Source: an uncultured Candidatus Pelagibacter sp. (lineage in GTDB: Bacteria; Pseudomonadota; Alphaproteobacteria; Pelagibacterales; Pelagibacteraceae). Taken from it: 47,406 nucleotides of DNA. A program made the position numbers and the translations under genes. Under the pieces are notes generated by a model that was not told where the DNA came from, did no database searches, and worked only from the letters and a program-made list of their open reading frames with translations. Shown here piece by piece: positions 1 through 7,867 of this stretch. Position 1 is the first letter of the stretch. Each line of letters starts with the position of its first letter. The stretch spans positions 1 through 47,406 of the forward strand of contig CAJQSC010000018.1 in assembly GCA_905612465.1 (NCBI GenBank), in the 5' to 3' direction.

Positions 1-274
1 AATGATTCTAATTAATGAGTTTTTAAAAGATAATAAAAATTCTTTAGATGATATAGGTGCTATTTATGTAAATAGGGGCCCAGGTAGTTTTGCAGGCATT
101 AGAAACTCCTTATCAACAATTAAAGCTCTATTTTTAACTAAAAAAATTGATTATTATTGCTTTAGTTTTGGGGATTTTAAAGAACCAAAGGTCATTAAAT
201 ATGTAGATGTACCCCAGTTGTGTGAAAAATATAAAATTAAAAAGAATTTGATTAATCCTATTTATTTGAGTTAA
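1..274 (+). CDS. tsaB: TsaB, tRNA threonylcarbamoyladenosine biosynthesis protein (C-terminal part)
   Basis: TsaB is the non-catalytic partner of TsaD in the complex that makes the t6A37 modification on ANN-decoding tRNAs. The visible part carries the family hallmark GPGSFAGIR, close to the usual GPGSFTGIR, about 25 residues into the readable frame. It ends in the typical NPIYLS tail. An ATG lies at position 2, but family members have roughly 20-60 residues before this point, so the true start is probably upstream of the window and the gene is cut by the edge. The stop is 8 bases before the Fur-family gene, in the same operon. In many alphaproteobacteria rimI sits between the two; here it does not. 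Confidence 0.85.
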   Translation, partial: MILINEFLKDNKNSLDDIGAIYVNRGPGSFAGIRNSLSTIKALFLTKKIDYYCFSFGDFKEPKVIKYVDVPQLCEKYKIKKNLINPIYLS

Positions 275-282
275 AATTAACT

Positions 283-693
283 ATGTCAGAAAATATTGAA
301 CAAAAGTGTTTAGCCAAAGGAGTTAAACTAACAGATCAAAGAAGAATTGTTGCTAAGGTTATGTCAGAGTCAAATGATCATCCAGATGTAGATGAGCTTT
401 ACAATAGAGTTTCAAAAATTGACTCAAAGATTAGTATCGCAACAGTTTACAGAACAGTAAAACTATTTGAAGAATCTGGAATTCTAGCAAAGCATGAATT
501 CAAAGGAGGAAAAGCAAGGTATGAAGAATTAAATGAAGGACATCATGACCATTTAATTGATGTTAAGTCAGGTGAGATCATTGAATTTGTTGATGAAGAA
601 ATTGAAAAGCTGCAAGAAAAAATTGCTGATAAATATGGTTATCGTTTAGTGGACCATAAACTAGAATTATATGGGGTTAAAAAAAAATCTTAA
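283..693 (+). CDS. fur: Fur/Mur-type metal-responsive regulator
   Basis: This 136-residue protein has the winged-helix DNA-binding domain of the Fur family, with recognition helix around SIATVYRTVKLFEESG at about residues 50-67. A C-terminal dimerisation domain follows, containing the metal-site segment GHHDHLIDVKSGEIIEF. The CxxC pairs of gammaproteobacterial Fur are absent, and the spot normally read as C-x-x-C-G is IDVKSG. That is typical of alphaproteobacterial Fur/Mur proteins, some of which answer to manganese rather than iron, so the metal cannot be assigned from sequence. The gene lies between tsaB and miaB, its usual alphaproteobacterial place. A second Fur-family gene (irr) lies 16 kb downstream. 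Confidence 0.9.
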   Translation: MSENIEQKCLAKGVKLTDQRRIVAKVMSESNDHPDVDELYNRVSKIDSKISIATVYRTVKLFEESGILAKHEFKGGKARYEELNEGHHDHLIDVKSGEIIEFVDEEIEKLQEKIADKYGYRLVDHKLELYGVKKKS

Positions 694-697
694 CCTA

Positions 698-2038
698 ATG
701 TTAAAAAAAATATTTATCAAAACTTTTGGTTGTCAAATGAACGAATACGATTCTAATCGTATATTTGATATAGTAAAAAAAATAGGTTTTGAAAAAACTG
801 ATAAGTATGAAGATGCAAACTGTTATCTTTTAAACACTTGTCATATAAGAGATAAAGCAAAAGAAAAAGTTTATCATGAAATTGGAAGAGTAAAAAAAAT
901 TTTTAGATCTAAAAAAAAACCTATCGTGATTGTAGCAGGATGTGTTGCTCAAGCTGAAAATCAAGAGATGTTAAGAAGGGAGCCTTATATAGATATAGTT
1001 ATTGGACCGCAGTCATATCATAAGATTAATGACACTATACAAGAACATATAAATAATAAGAAAAAAAAAGAGGAAACTGAGTTTGATACGATTTCAAAAT
1101 TTAATTATTTAAGTAAAATTAAAAATAAAGATAGTAAAGTATCTTCTTTTTTAACAATTCAAGAAGGGTGTGATAAGTTTTGTAACTTTTGTGTTGTTCC
1201 ATATACACGAGGACCCGAATACTCTCGACCGTTTAATCAGATTATAAATGAAGCTAAAGAGATGGTTCAGAGTGGTGTAAAAGAAATTATTCTTTTAGGA
1301 CAAAATGTTAACGCTTATAACTACAAAGAAAAAAATAATGAATTTAGATTATCTGATTTATTATTGGAGTTAGAAAGTTTTAATGAGCTAGAGAGAATTA
1401 GATATACCACATCTCACCCCAAAGACATGACTGATGATTTAATAAATGTGTATAAAAAATCTACCAAATTAATGCCTTTAGTGCATCTTCCGGTGCAGAG
1501 TGGATCAAACAAAATTTTAAAACAAATGAATAGAAAACACACTATTGAAGAATATTTAATGATTTATGAAAAATTAAAAAAAATTAATCCTAATATAGAG
1601 TTTTCAAGTGATTTTATTATTGGATATCCAGGGGAAAGCAATGAAGACTTTAAATACACGATGGAATTAATTGAAAAAATGAAATTTATTAATTCTTATT
1701 CTTTTATTTTTAGTCCAAGACCAGGCACTGTGGCTGCAGAGCTAGAATTAGTTGATAAAAAAAAATCAAAAGAAAGATTAGAAATAATACAAAAAAAATT
1801 ATTTGAAAATCAAATAAATAAAAATAAATCCTTAGAAGGAAAGATACTTAATGTCTTAGTTGAAAATAGAATGAAAGATGGAATTAAATTATTTGGTAGA
1901 ACTGAGTTTATGACATCAGTAATTTTTGATGGTAATGCTAGCTGTATAGGAAAAGTTGTTCAAATAGAAATAAAAAGTAGTAATCAAAATAGCTTTTTTG
2001 GATCACTAAAAGAAAATTATAAACAGAAGGTAGCCTAA
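698..2038 (+). CDS. miaB: MiaB, tRNA-2-methylthio-N6-dimethylallyladenosine synthase
   Basis: MiaB is a radical-SAM methylthiotransferase that converts i6A37 to ms2i6A37 in tRNA. The N-terminal UPF0004 domain has its three cysteines in TFGCQMNEYDS, LLNTCHIRD and VAGCVAQ. The radical-SAM CxxxCxxC is in EGCDKFCNFCVVPYTRG at about residue 150. A C-terminal TRAM domain follows. The open frame extends upstream to an ATG at 671 inside the Fur gene. The ATG at 698 is chosen because it starts just after the Fur stop and gives the standard N-terminus leading directly into KIFIKTFGCQMN. The 446-residue length is normal. The phoH start follows 3 bases after the stop. Confidence 0.95.
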   Translation: MLKKIFIKTFGCQMNEYDSNRIFDIVKKIGFEKTDKYEDANCYLLNTCHIRDKAKEKVYHEIGRVKKIFRSKKKPIVIVAGCVAQAENQEMLRREPYIDIVIGPQSYHKINDTIQEHINNKKKKEETEFDTISKFNYLSKIKNKDSKVSSFLTIQEGCDKFCNFCVVPYTRGPEYSRPFNQIINEAKEMVQSGVKEIILLGQNVNAYNYKEKNNEFRLSDLLLELESFNELERIRYTTSHPKDMTDDLINVYKKSTKLMPLVHLPVQSGSNKILKQMNRKHTIEEYLMIYEKLKKINPNIEFSSDFIIGYPGESNEDFKYTMELIEKMKFINSYSFIFSPRPGTVAAELELVDKKKSKERLEIIQKKLFENQINKNKSLEGKILNVLVENRMKDGIKLFGRTEFMTSVIFDGNASCIGKVVQIEIKSSNQNSFFGSLKENYKQKVA

Positions 2039-2041
2039 GAG

Positions 2042-3043
2042 TTGAAGAACGTAGCATCAAAAAAAATTAATTCTATTCTAAAATTTGTCTATTCTGATCA
2101 AAATTCTTTGAGCGTTATATTTCAAGACAATGATTTGTTAATGGGGGTAGTTGGTGAATTTAATGAAAATTTAAAAGAACTAGAAAAAATTACTAATACT
2201 AATCTATATTCTAGGGGTAATTCTATTTTAATAAAATCAACACCGAAAGAAAATGAAATTGCAAAAAATGCTATTCAATTTCTAGCCAATCAGTTTATAA
2301 ATAATGGTAGTATAGAAAAAAAAGATATAATCTCTTCAGTAGATAAATTTATGATCGAAGAAAAAGTAAAAAATCAAAATATTTCAGATATAATTAAAAC
2401 TCCTAAAAAATCAGTTATTCCAAGATCAGAAGGACAAAAAAAATATGTTAGAGCTTTAAGACAAAGTGATATTGTTATATCAGCAGGTCCTGCTGGAACT
2501 GGGAAAACTTTCTTAGCTGTTGCAGTTGGTTTGACATTATTACTTGATAAGAAGATTGAAAGAATTATTCTATCAAGACCAGCAGTAGAAGCTGGTGAAA
2601 GATTAGGTTTTTTACCAGGAGATATGAAGGAAAAAGTAGATCCTTACCTAAGACCTTTATATGATTCTCTGTATGATCTTTTCGACTTTGAAAAAATTCA
2701 AAGAATGATTGAAGTTGGTGATATTGAAATAGCACCACTAGCATTTATGAGGGGCAGAACTTTAAAAAATTCTTTTGCAATTTTAGATGAAGCACAAAAT
2801 GCAACAGATACACAAATTAAAATGTTTCTAACACGTATCGGAGAAAACTCAAAGATTGTTATAAATGGTGACCCGTCTCAAATTGATTTACCCCACAAGA
2901 ATATGTCTGGATTAAATAGATCTAAAAAATTATTAGGACATTTGGATGAAGTCTCCGTTATAGATTTTGATCATTCTGATGTAGTTAGACACCCGTTAGT
3001 TTCTAAAATTGTAAAAGCGTATTCAGACCAAGAAAATGATTAG
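2042..3043 (+). CDS. phoH: PhoH-family (YbeZ-type) P-loop ATPase
   Basis: This 333-residue protein has the PhoH domain in its C-terminal two thirds. Walker A is in AGPAGTGKTFLAVAVG and Walker B in AILDEAQNAT. The usual RPAVEAGERLGFLPGD segment lies between them. The N-terminal part (about residues 1-100) matches the KH-like leader of YbeZ proteins. YbeZ works with YbeY, encoded immediately downstream, in ribosome and rRNA quality control. The start is a TTG 3 bases after the miaB stop. No ATG or GTG gives a full-length N-terminus, so TTG is accepted with moderate certainty. The stop overlaps the ybeY start by 8 bases. Confidence 0.92.
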   Translation: MKNVASKKINSILKFVYSDQNSLSVIFQDNDLLMGVVGEFNENLKELEKITNTNLYSRGNSILIKSTPKENEIAKNAIQFLANQFINNGSIEKKDIISSVDKFMIEEKVKNQNISDIIKTPKKSVIPRSEGQKKYVRALRQSDIVISAGPAGTGKTFLAVAVGLTLLLDKKIERIILSRPAVEAGERLGFLPGDMKEKVDPYLRPLYDSLYDLFDFEKIQRMIEVGDIEIAPLAFMRGRTLKNSFAILDEAQNATDTQIKMFLTRIGENSKIVINGDPSQIDLPHKNMSGLNRSKKLLGHLDEVSVIDFDHSDVVRHPLVSKIVKAYSDQEND

Positions 3044-3506
3044 TATTGACGTAGTTTATGAGAGTAACCTATGGATTAAAAAAATTAAAAAAGCTGATGT
3101 TTTTTTTAATTCCTTGGTAAAAGTTTTTCCTAAAAAATATAGATTTATAAAAAAAAAAGTAGGTTTAACTATTTTACTCTCAAATAATAAAAATATTAAA
3201 AAACTAAATAAAAAATTTAGAAATAAAAATAAAGCAACAGATGTCTTATCTTTTCCTTTTGAAAAAAAAATGAATATAAAAAAATCGCCTTATATTGGAG
3301 ATATTATTATCAGCTATGAGTTTATGAATAAACCCAAAGCACTAAGTGCTCTAGAGTTTAAGAATAAAGTAACAAAGATTTTTATTCACGGTTTTTTACA
3401 TTTATTAGGTTATGACCATATCAAATTAAAAGATTTTAAAGTAATGTTAATTGAAGAAGAAAAAATATATCAAACTATTAAAAAAAAAATTATCCAAATT
3501 GTTTAA
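3036..3506 (+). CDS. ybeY: YbeY, endoribonuclease in rRNA maturation
   Basis: YbeY is a single-strand-specific metallo-endoribonuclease used in 16S rRNA 3' maturation and ribosome quality control. The zinc-binding motif HGFLHLLGYDH is complete, with ligands H118, H122 and H128. The upstream segment NKATDVLSFPF is also a family signature. The length of 156 residues is usual. It overlaps phoH by 8 bases at the start. Its 3' end runs into the lnt frame by up to 56 bases, depending on which lnt start is real. In relatives a CorC/TlyC-type gene often follows ybeY; here lnt follows directly. Confidence 0.95.
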   Translation: MISIDVVYESNLWIKKIKKADVFFNSLVKVFPKKYRFIKKKVGLTILLSNNKNIKKLNKKFRNKNKATDVLSFPFEKKMNIKKSPYIGDIIISYEFMNKPKALSALEFKNKVTKIFIHGFLHLLGYDHIKLKDFKVMLIEEEKIYQTIKKKIIQIV

Positions 3507-5043
3507 AAAAAACTTTTTAAATTATCTCTATATTATTTTTTTAGGAGCATTAAGTGCTTATAGCTTACCTCCATATAATTATTTTATAATTAATTTTATT
3601 ACTTTTTCTTTATTTTTTATTTTTATTTTTAATAAAAAAAAAAGAACACCTAACAATAAATTTTTTTTTCAGTATGGTTGGTGCTTTGGGTTTGGATATT
3701 TTTTATTTAGTCTATACTGGATAGCAATTTCATTGACTTTTGACCATAGCTTTAGGTTCTTAATTCCAGTTGCTATAATTCTACTACCAGCCTTTTTGGC
3801 CATATTTTATGCTTTAATTACATATCTATTCTCAGTTCTCTACTCAAAAAATGTAGTTAGTTCTTTTTTAATTTTTTCAATTTTATTTGGAACAATAGAA
3901 TTTGTCAGGAGCTCCATACTTACAGGGTTTCCTTGGAATTTAATTTCATATAGTTTTTCAGATAATATTTATTTTATTCAAATTCTCTCTATTATTGGCA
4001 CCTATTCTTTCAATTTAATTTGTATTTCCTTATTTACTGCGCCTGCTTTATTTATTTTAAGAAGATCTAGAATAGAAACCATAGTTTTTTTTTTCTTTAT
4101 TCTACTATCTGTTGGGCTTTTAATATTTGGCAACATAAGAGATAATAATTTTAATTCTCTAGAAAGTGTAAAAAACTCTTATACAATCAAGGCAATATCA
4201 TCAAATATCAGTCTAGACAGATTCTACTCAAATCAAGATGAGTTAAAAATAATCAATGAGCTTATAGATTTAAGTGCTCCAACAAAATTAAAACCTACAA
4301 TTTTTTTGTGGCCTGAAGGCATTATTCCAGACAGCTACTTAAGAGAGATGAGTATTTATAAAAACTTATTTACAAATAGTTTTGGAGAAGATGATTTTAT
4401 TATTATGGGTTTAAATAGTATGGAGATAAAAAATGATAAAAAATTATTTTTTAATTCAATGGCCATCTTTAATAACAAACTAGATCTTATCGAAAATTAT
4501 AATAAAGTTAATCTGGTGCCGTTTGGGGAATTTACTCCGCTTGAGAGCATTCTTAGCTTGATAGGCTTTAAAACAGTAACTAATAGTTATCAATCTTTTT
4601 CCAGTGGAGACATTAGGGCACCGCTGAATATAAAAAATAGTAAAATTGATTTAAGTTTACTTCCCTTAATTTGTTATGAAATAATTTATTCAGGTAAATT
4701 ATCTAAAGATAATAATTTTGATTATATAATTAATATTTCAGAAGATGGTTGGTTTGGAAATTCTATAGGCCCTATGCAACACTTTTCGCATAGTATATTC
4801 AGATCTATCGAGAGTGGAAAGTATATAATCAGGTCTACAAATAATGGGATTACTGCTATTATTAATCCTATTGGAATTATAGAGCAAGAAGTAGTATTTG
4901 GATCAATAGGATATGTGGAACTTTCTGAGAGTAAATTGGTTAAATCCACACTTTTTATGTTATATGGGAACAAAATCTTTCTAATATTAATTTTAATATA
5001 TATTTTTTTAATTTTTTCATTTAATAGAATTAAATATGAGTAA
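3451..5043 (+). CDS. lnt: Lnt, apolipoprotein N-acyltransferase
   Basis: Lnt adds the third acyl chain to the N-terminal cysteine of lipoproteins in the inner membrane. The N-terminal half has about six hydrophobic segments. The C-terminal nitrilase-like domain has the Glu-Lys-Cys triad: E289 in WPEG, K352 in [10 protein letters not shown] and C408 in [10 protein letters not shown], numbered from the TTG at 3451. A final transmembrane helix closes the protein. The 5' end is uncertain because the frame opens with TTG at 3451 inside ybeY and another TTG lies at 3499. No ATG is available before the first membrane helix. The stop overlaps metK by 8 bases. Small lipoproteins elsewhere in this window (13358 and 30439) are possible substrates. 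Confidence 0.93.
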   Translation: MKKKKYIKLLKKKLSKLFKKNFLNYLYIIFLGALSAYSLPPYNYFIINFITFSLFFIFIFNKKKRTPNNKFFFQYGWCFGFGYFLFSLYWIAISLTFDHSFRFLIPVAIILLPAFLAIFYALITYLFSVLYSKNVVSSFLIFSILFGTIEFVRSSILTGFPWNLISYSFSDNIYFIQILSIIGTYSFNLICISLFTAPALFILRRSRIETIVFFFFILLSVGLLIFGNIRDNNFNSLESVKNSYTIKAISSNISLDRFYSNQDELKIINELIDLSAPTKLKPTIFLWPEGIIPDSYLREMSIYKNLFTNSFGEDDFIIMGLNSMEIKNDKKLFFNSMAIFNNKLDLIENYNKVNLVPFGEFTPLESILSLIGFKTVTNSYQSFSSGDIRAPLNIKNSKIDLSLLPLICYEIIYSGKLSKDNNFDYIINISEDGWFGNSIGPMQHFSHSIFRSIESGKYIIRSTNNGITAIINPIGIIEQEVVFGSIGYVELSESKLVKSTLFMLYGNKIFLILILIYIFLIFSFNRIKYE

Positions 5044-6205
5044 TTTAAAAAACTTTTTATTCACTAGTGAGTCAGTTTCAGAGGGACATCCTGACAAAGT
5101 ATCAGATCGTATTTCAGATATGGTGGTAGACAGTTATCTTGCTGGAGATCCATTTTCTAGAGTTGCATGTGAAACACTAACCACAACAAATAAAGTTGTA
5201 CTAGCCGGAGAAGTAAGGGGTCCAGAGATTAAAGAAGAAGATCTTATTCAAAAAGTTAGAGAATGTATTAAAGATATTGGATATGACCAAGAGGGTTTTA
5301 CATGGAGAGAAGCAACAAAGATAGAAAGTCATCTTCATTCACAATCTGTAGATATAGCTATGGGTGTAGATTCTAAAGACAATAAAGATGAAGGAGCTGG
5401 AGATCAAGGAATAATGTTCGGATATGCATGCAACGAAACAGAAGAATTAATGCCGGCACCCATTCACTATTCACATAAAATTTTAAGACTGATGGCAGAA
5501 GATAGAAAAGCAGGAATATTAAAAAATATAGAACCAGATTCAAAGAGCCAAGTTACTTTTGAATATACTGATGGCAAACCAACTAAAGTTAAATCAGTTG
5601 TGATATCTTCCCAACATTCTGCAGATATAGATCAGGCCAAAGTAAGAGAGTTATTAACACCGTATATGATAAAATCAATTCCTGAAACATTTTTAAAAGA
5701 TTTTGATGAAAAAGAATTTTACGTAAACCCAACTGGAAACTTTGTAATAGGTGGACCAGATGGAGATTGTGGTTTAACAGGAAGAAAAATTATTGTTGAT
5801 ACCTATGGTGGAGCAGCGCCTCATGGTGGTGGAGCTTTTTCTGGTAAGGATCCAACAAAAGTAGATAGATCAGCAGCATATGCTGCAAGATATATTGCAA
5901 AAAATGTTGTTGCTTCTAAAATTTCTGAAAAATGTTTAATTCAATTAGCTTATGCAATTGGAGTTTCTAAACCCCTGTCAATTTATGTAGATTTATTTGA
6001 TAATGATTTGGAAAAAAATAAATTTGTTTCAGAAAAAATTTCACAAAATTTTGATTTAAGCCCAAGAGGAATAAGAGAAATGCTAGGTTTAAATAAACCC
6101 ATTTATGAAAAAACATCAGCATATGGCCACTTTGGAAGAATGCCAGAAGCAGATGGTTCATTTTCATGGGAAAAGACTGATAAAAAGGGTGTTTTTTCTA
6201 AATAG
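5036..6205 (+). CDS. metK: MetK, S-adenosylmethionine synthase
   Basis: MetK makes SAM from methionine and ATP. The 389-residue protein has the standard N-terminus [20 protein letters not shown], the ATP-site [12 protein letters not shown], and the phosphate-binding [19 protein letters not shown]. It overlaps lnt by 8 bases, leaving no room for a SAM riboswitch or a private leader, so it must be transcribed with lnt or from a promoter inside lnt. In many alphaproteobacteria trmB and rimP follow metK. Here nusA comes next after a 98-base gap containing a terminator-like hairpin. Confidence 0.98.
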   Translation: MSNLKNFLFTSESVSEGHPDKVSDRISDMVVDSYLAGDPFSRVACETLTTTNKVVLAGEVRGPEIKEEDLIQKVRECIKDIGYDQEGFTWREATKIESHLHSQSVDIAMGVDSKDNKDEGAGDQGIMFGYACNETEELMPAPIHYSHKILRLMAEDRKAGILKNIEPDSKSQVTFEYTDGKPTKVKSVVISSQHSADIDQAKVRELLTPYMIKSIPETFLKDFDEKEFYVNPTGNFVIGGPDGDCGLTGRKIIVDTYGGAAPHGGGAFSGKDPTKVDRSAAYAARYIAKNVVASKISEKCLIQLAYAIGVSKPLSIYVDLFDNDLEKNKFVSEKISQNFDLSPRGIREMLGLNKPIYEKTSAYGHFGRMPEADGSFSWEKTDKKGVFSK

Positions 6206-6211
6206 TTCTTA

Positions 6212-6239
6212 TTGTATTAATAAAAATTCTTTATATATT
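6212..6239 (+). promoter_or_regulatory. Candidate sigma-70-type promoter for nusA operon
   Basis: TTGTAT at 6212-6217 and TATATT at 6234-6239 are separated by 16 bases. Transcription would begin near 6246, upstream of the hairpin at 6265-6280 and of the nusA ATG at 6304. AT-rich genomes give such matches by chance, so this rests mainly on position in the only sizeable gap before the operon. Confidence 0.35.
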
Positions 6240-6264
6240 GCCCTTACATTATTGAAATCGCAGG

Positions 6265-6288
6265 ATGGGCTTCAGCCCATTTTTTTTT
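6265..6288 (+). terminator. Rho-independent-type hairpin between metK and nusA
   Basis: A perfect 6-bp stem, ATGGGC / GCCCAT, with a TTCA loop is followed directly by eight T. It has the form of an intrinsic terminator for the tsaB-metK operon. It sits only 15 bases before the nusA start codon, so it may also act as an attenuator in the nusA leader. Confidence 0.8.
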
Positions 6289-6303
6289 GGAACTAATAAA
6301 AAT

Positions 6304-7857
6304 ATGTTAAATAGAAGATCAGACAAACTAGAATTATTAAGAATAGCTGAAGCAGTAGCTTTAGAAAAATCTATAGATAAAGAATTAATTATTGATTCCA
6401 TGGAAACAGGAATTGCTAAAGCCGCTAAATCTAAATTTGGGCAAGATAATGAAATTAAAGTTTTAATAAATAGAGAAAATGGTGACATTGGAATTTTTAG
6501 AAAATTAATAGTTGTGGAAAAACCAGAAAATATAAATACAGAAATTAACCTTCAAGATGCGATTATATTAAGCGAGGAAAATAAAGATAAGAAAATTGGT
6601 GATGAAATTTTACAACCGCTGCCCTCATTTGATTTTGGTCGAATAGCAGCACAAACCGCCAAACAAGTTATTAGTTTTAATGTAAGGGAAGCAGAACGTG
6701 AAAGGCAATTTAATGATTTTGTAGATAAGAAAGATTCAATTTTAAGTGGCATTGTTAAGCGTTTAGAGTTTGGAAGTGTAATAGTTGATTTAGGAAGAAC
6801 AGAAGCAATCATTCAAAAAAATGAATTGATCCCTAGAGAAAACATAAAAGCTGGTGATAGAATTAAAGCTTATTGTTATGATGTAAAAAGAGAACCTAGG
6901 GGGCAACAAATATTTTTATCAAGAGCTCACCCAAAATTTATGGAAAAACTATTTGTCCAAGAAGTTCCAGAAATTTATGATGGTTTAATTGAAATTAAAG
7001 CATCGGCAAGAGACCCAGGAAGTAGAGCAAAAATTTGTGTTAAAGCAGTTGATACCTCATTAGATCCAGTAGGGGCTTGTGTGGGAATGAGAGGATCAAG
7101 AGTTCAGGCGGTAGTTAATGAACTTCAAGGTGAAAAAATAGATATTGTTAACTGGTCTGAAGATCCAGCAATAGTAGTTTCAAGTGCACTGTCACCAGCT
7201 GAGGTTCAAAGAGTAAATGTTGATAGTGTTGCAAAAAAACTAGATGTAATTTTAACTGAGGAAAACTTAAGTAAAGCGATTGGTCGTAGAGGTCAAAATG
7301 TAAGATTAGCTACAAAACTATTAAATTATGAAATTAATATAATGACCGATGCAGAAGATTCGGAAAGAAGACAGTCAGAGTTTAAAGAAAAAACTGAAAA
7401 TTTTGTTAAAAATCTAGAATTAGATGAAACCTTAGGGCAACTGCTTGTGGCCGAAGGTTTTTCTTCAATTTCAGACATTAAAGATAGTTCACCAGAAAAC
7501 TTAATGAAGATTGAAGGTATAGAAGAAGATACTGCTAAAGCCTTAATAGAAAGGGCAAAAGATTTTTATTTAAAAGATCAAGAAGATATTACAAAAAGAA
7601 TTAAAGATTTAGGACTACAAGATGATCTTATAAATCACAAAGGGTTAACACCAGGTATGCTGGTCACCCTAGGGGAACAAAAAATTTTAAAACTAGAAGA
7701 TTTTGCAGACCTTGCATCGGATGAATTGACCGGTGGCTACGATATTGTAAAAGGTGAAAGAATTAAAATTCAAGGATATCTTGAAGATTTTGCTTTATCT
7801 AAAACTGAAGCAGACGAACTAATTATGTCTGCAAGAAATATAATTTATAAAGATTGA
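6304..7857 (+). CDS. nusA: NusA, transcription termination/antitermination factor
   Basis: NusA binds RNA polymerase and modulates pausing, termination and antitermination. The 517-residue protein has the N-terminal polymerase-binding domain and an S1 domain (about residues 135-200, GIVKRLEFGSVIVDLGRTEA). Two KH domains follow, the second with GRRGQNVRLATKLLNYEI. Two C-terminal helix-hairpin-helix AR-like repeats are visible around LLVAEGFSSISDI and GLTPGMLVTLGEQKI. The open frame reaches back to an ATG at 6265, but that ATG is the first base triplet of the terminator-like stem. The ATG at 6304 gives the normal N-terminus (LNRRSDKLELLRIAEAVA). infB follows 10 bases later; the ylxR gene often found between them is absent. 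Confidence 0.97.
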   Translation: MLNRRSDKLELLRIAEAVALEKSIDKELIIDSMETGIAKAAKSKFGQDNEIKVLINRENGDIGIFRKLIVVEKPENINTEINLQDAIILSEENKDKKIGDEILQPLPSFDFGRIAAQTAKQVISFNVREAERERQFNDFVDKKDSILSGIVKRLEFGSVIVDLGRTEAIIQKNELIPRENIKAGDRIKAYCYDVKREPRGQQIFLSRAHPKFMEKLFVQEVPEIYDGLIEIKASARDPGSRAKICVKAVDTSLDPVGACVGMRGSRVQAVVNELQGEKIDIVNWSEDPAIVVSSALSPAEVQRVNVDSVAKKLDVILTEENLSKAIGRRGQNVRLATKLLNYEINIMTDAEDSERRQSEFKEKTENFVKNLELDETLGQLLVAEGFSSISDIKDSSPENLMKIEGIEEDTAKALIERAKDFYLKDQEDITKRIKDLGLQDDLINHKGLTPGMLVTLGEQKILKLEDFADLASDELTGGYDIVKGERIKIQGYLEDFALSKTEADELIMSARNIIYKD

Positions 7858-7867
7858 GTAATGAAAT

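Noticed and set aside
5036-5060. SAM riboswitch in front of metK
   Set aside because: lnt overlaps the metK start, so there is no leader; no SAM-II or SAM-V-like fold was seen there.
6265-6303. Thirteen-codon upstream extension of nusA starting at an ATG at 6265
   Set aside because: The ATG is part of the terminator-like stem, the residues do not match NusA N-termini, and the ATG at 6304 gives the normal start.
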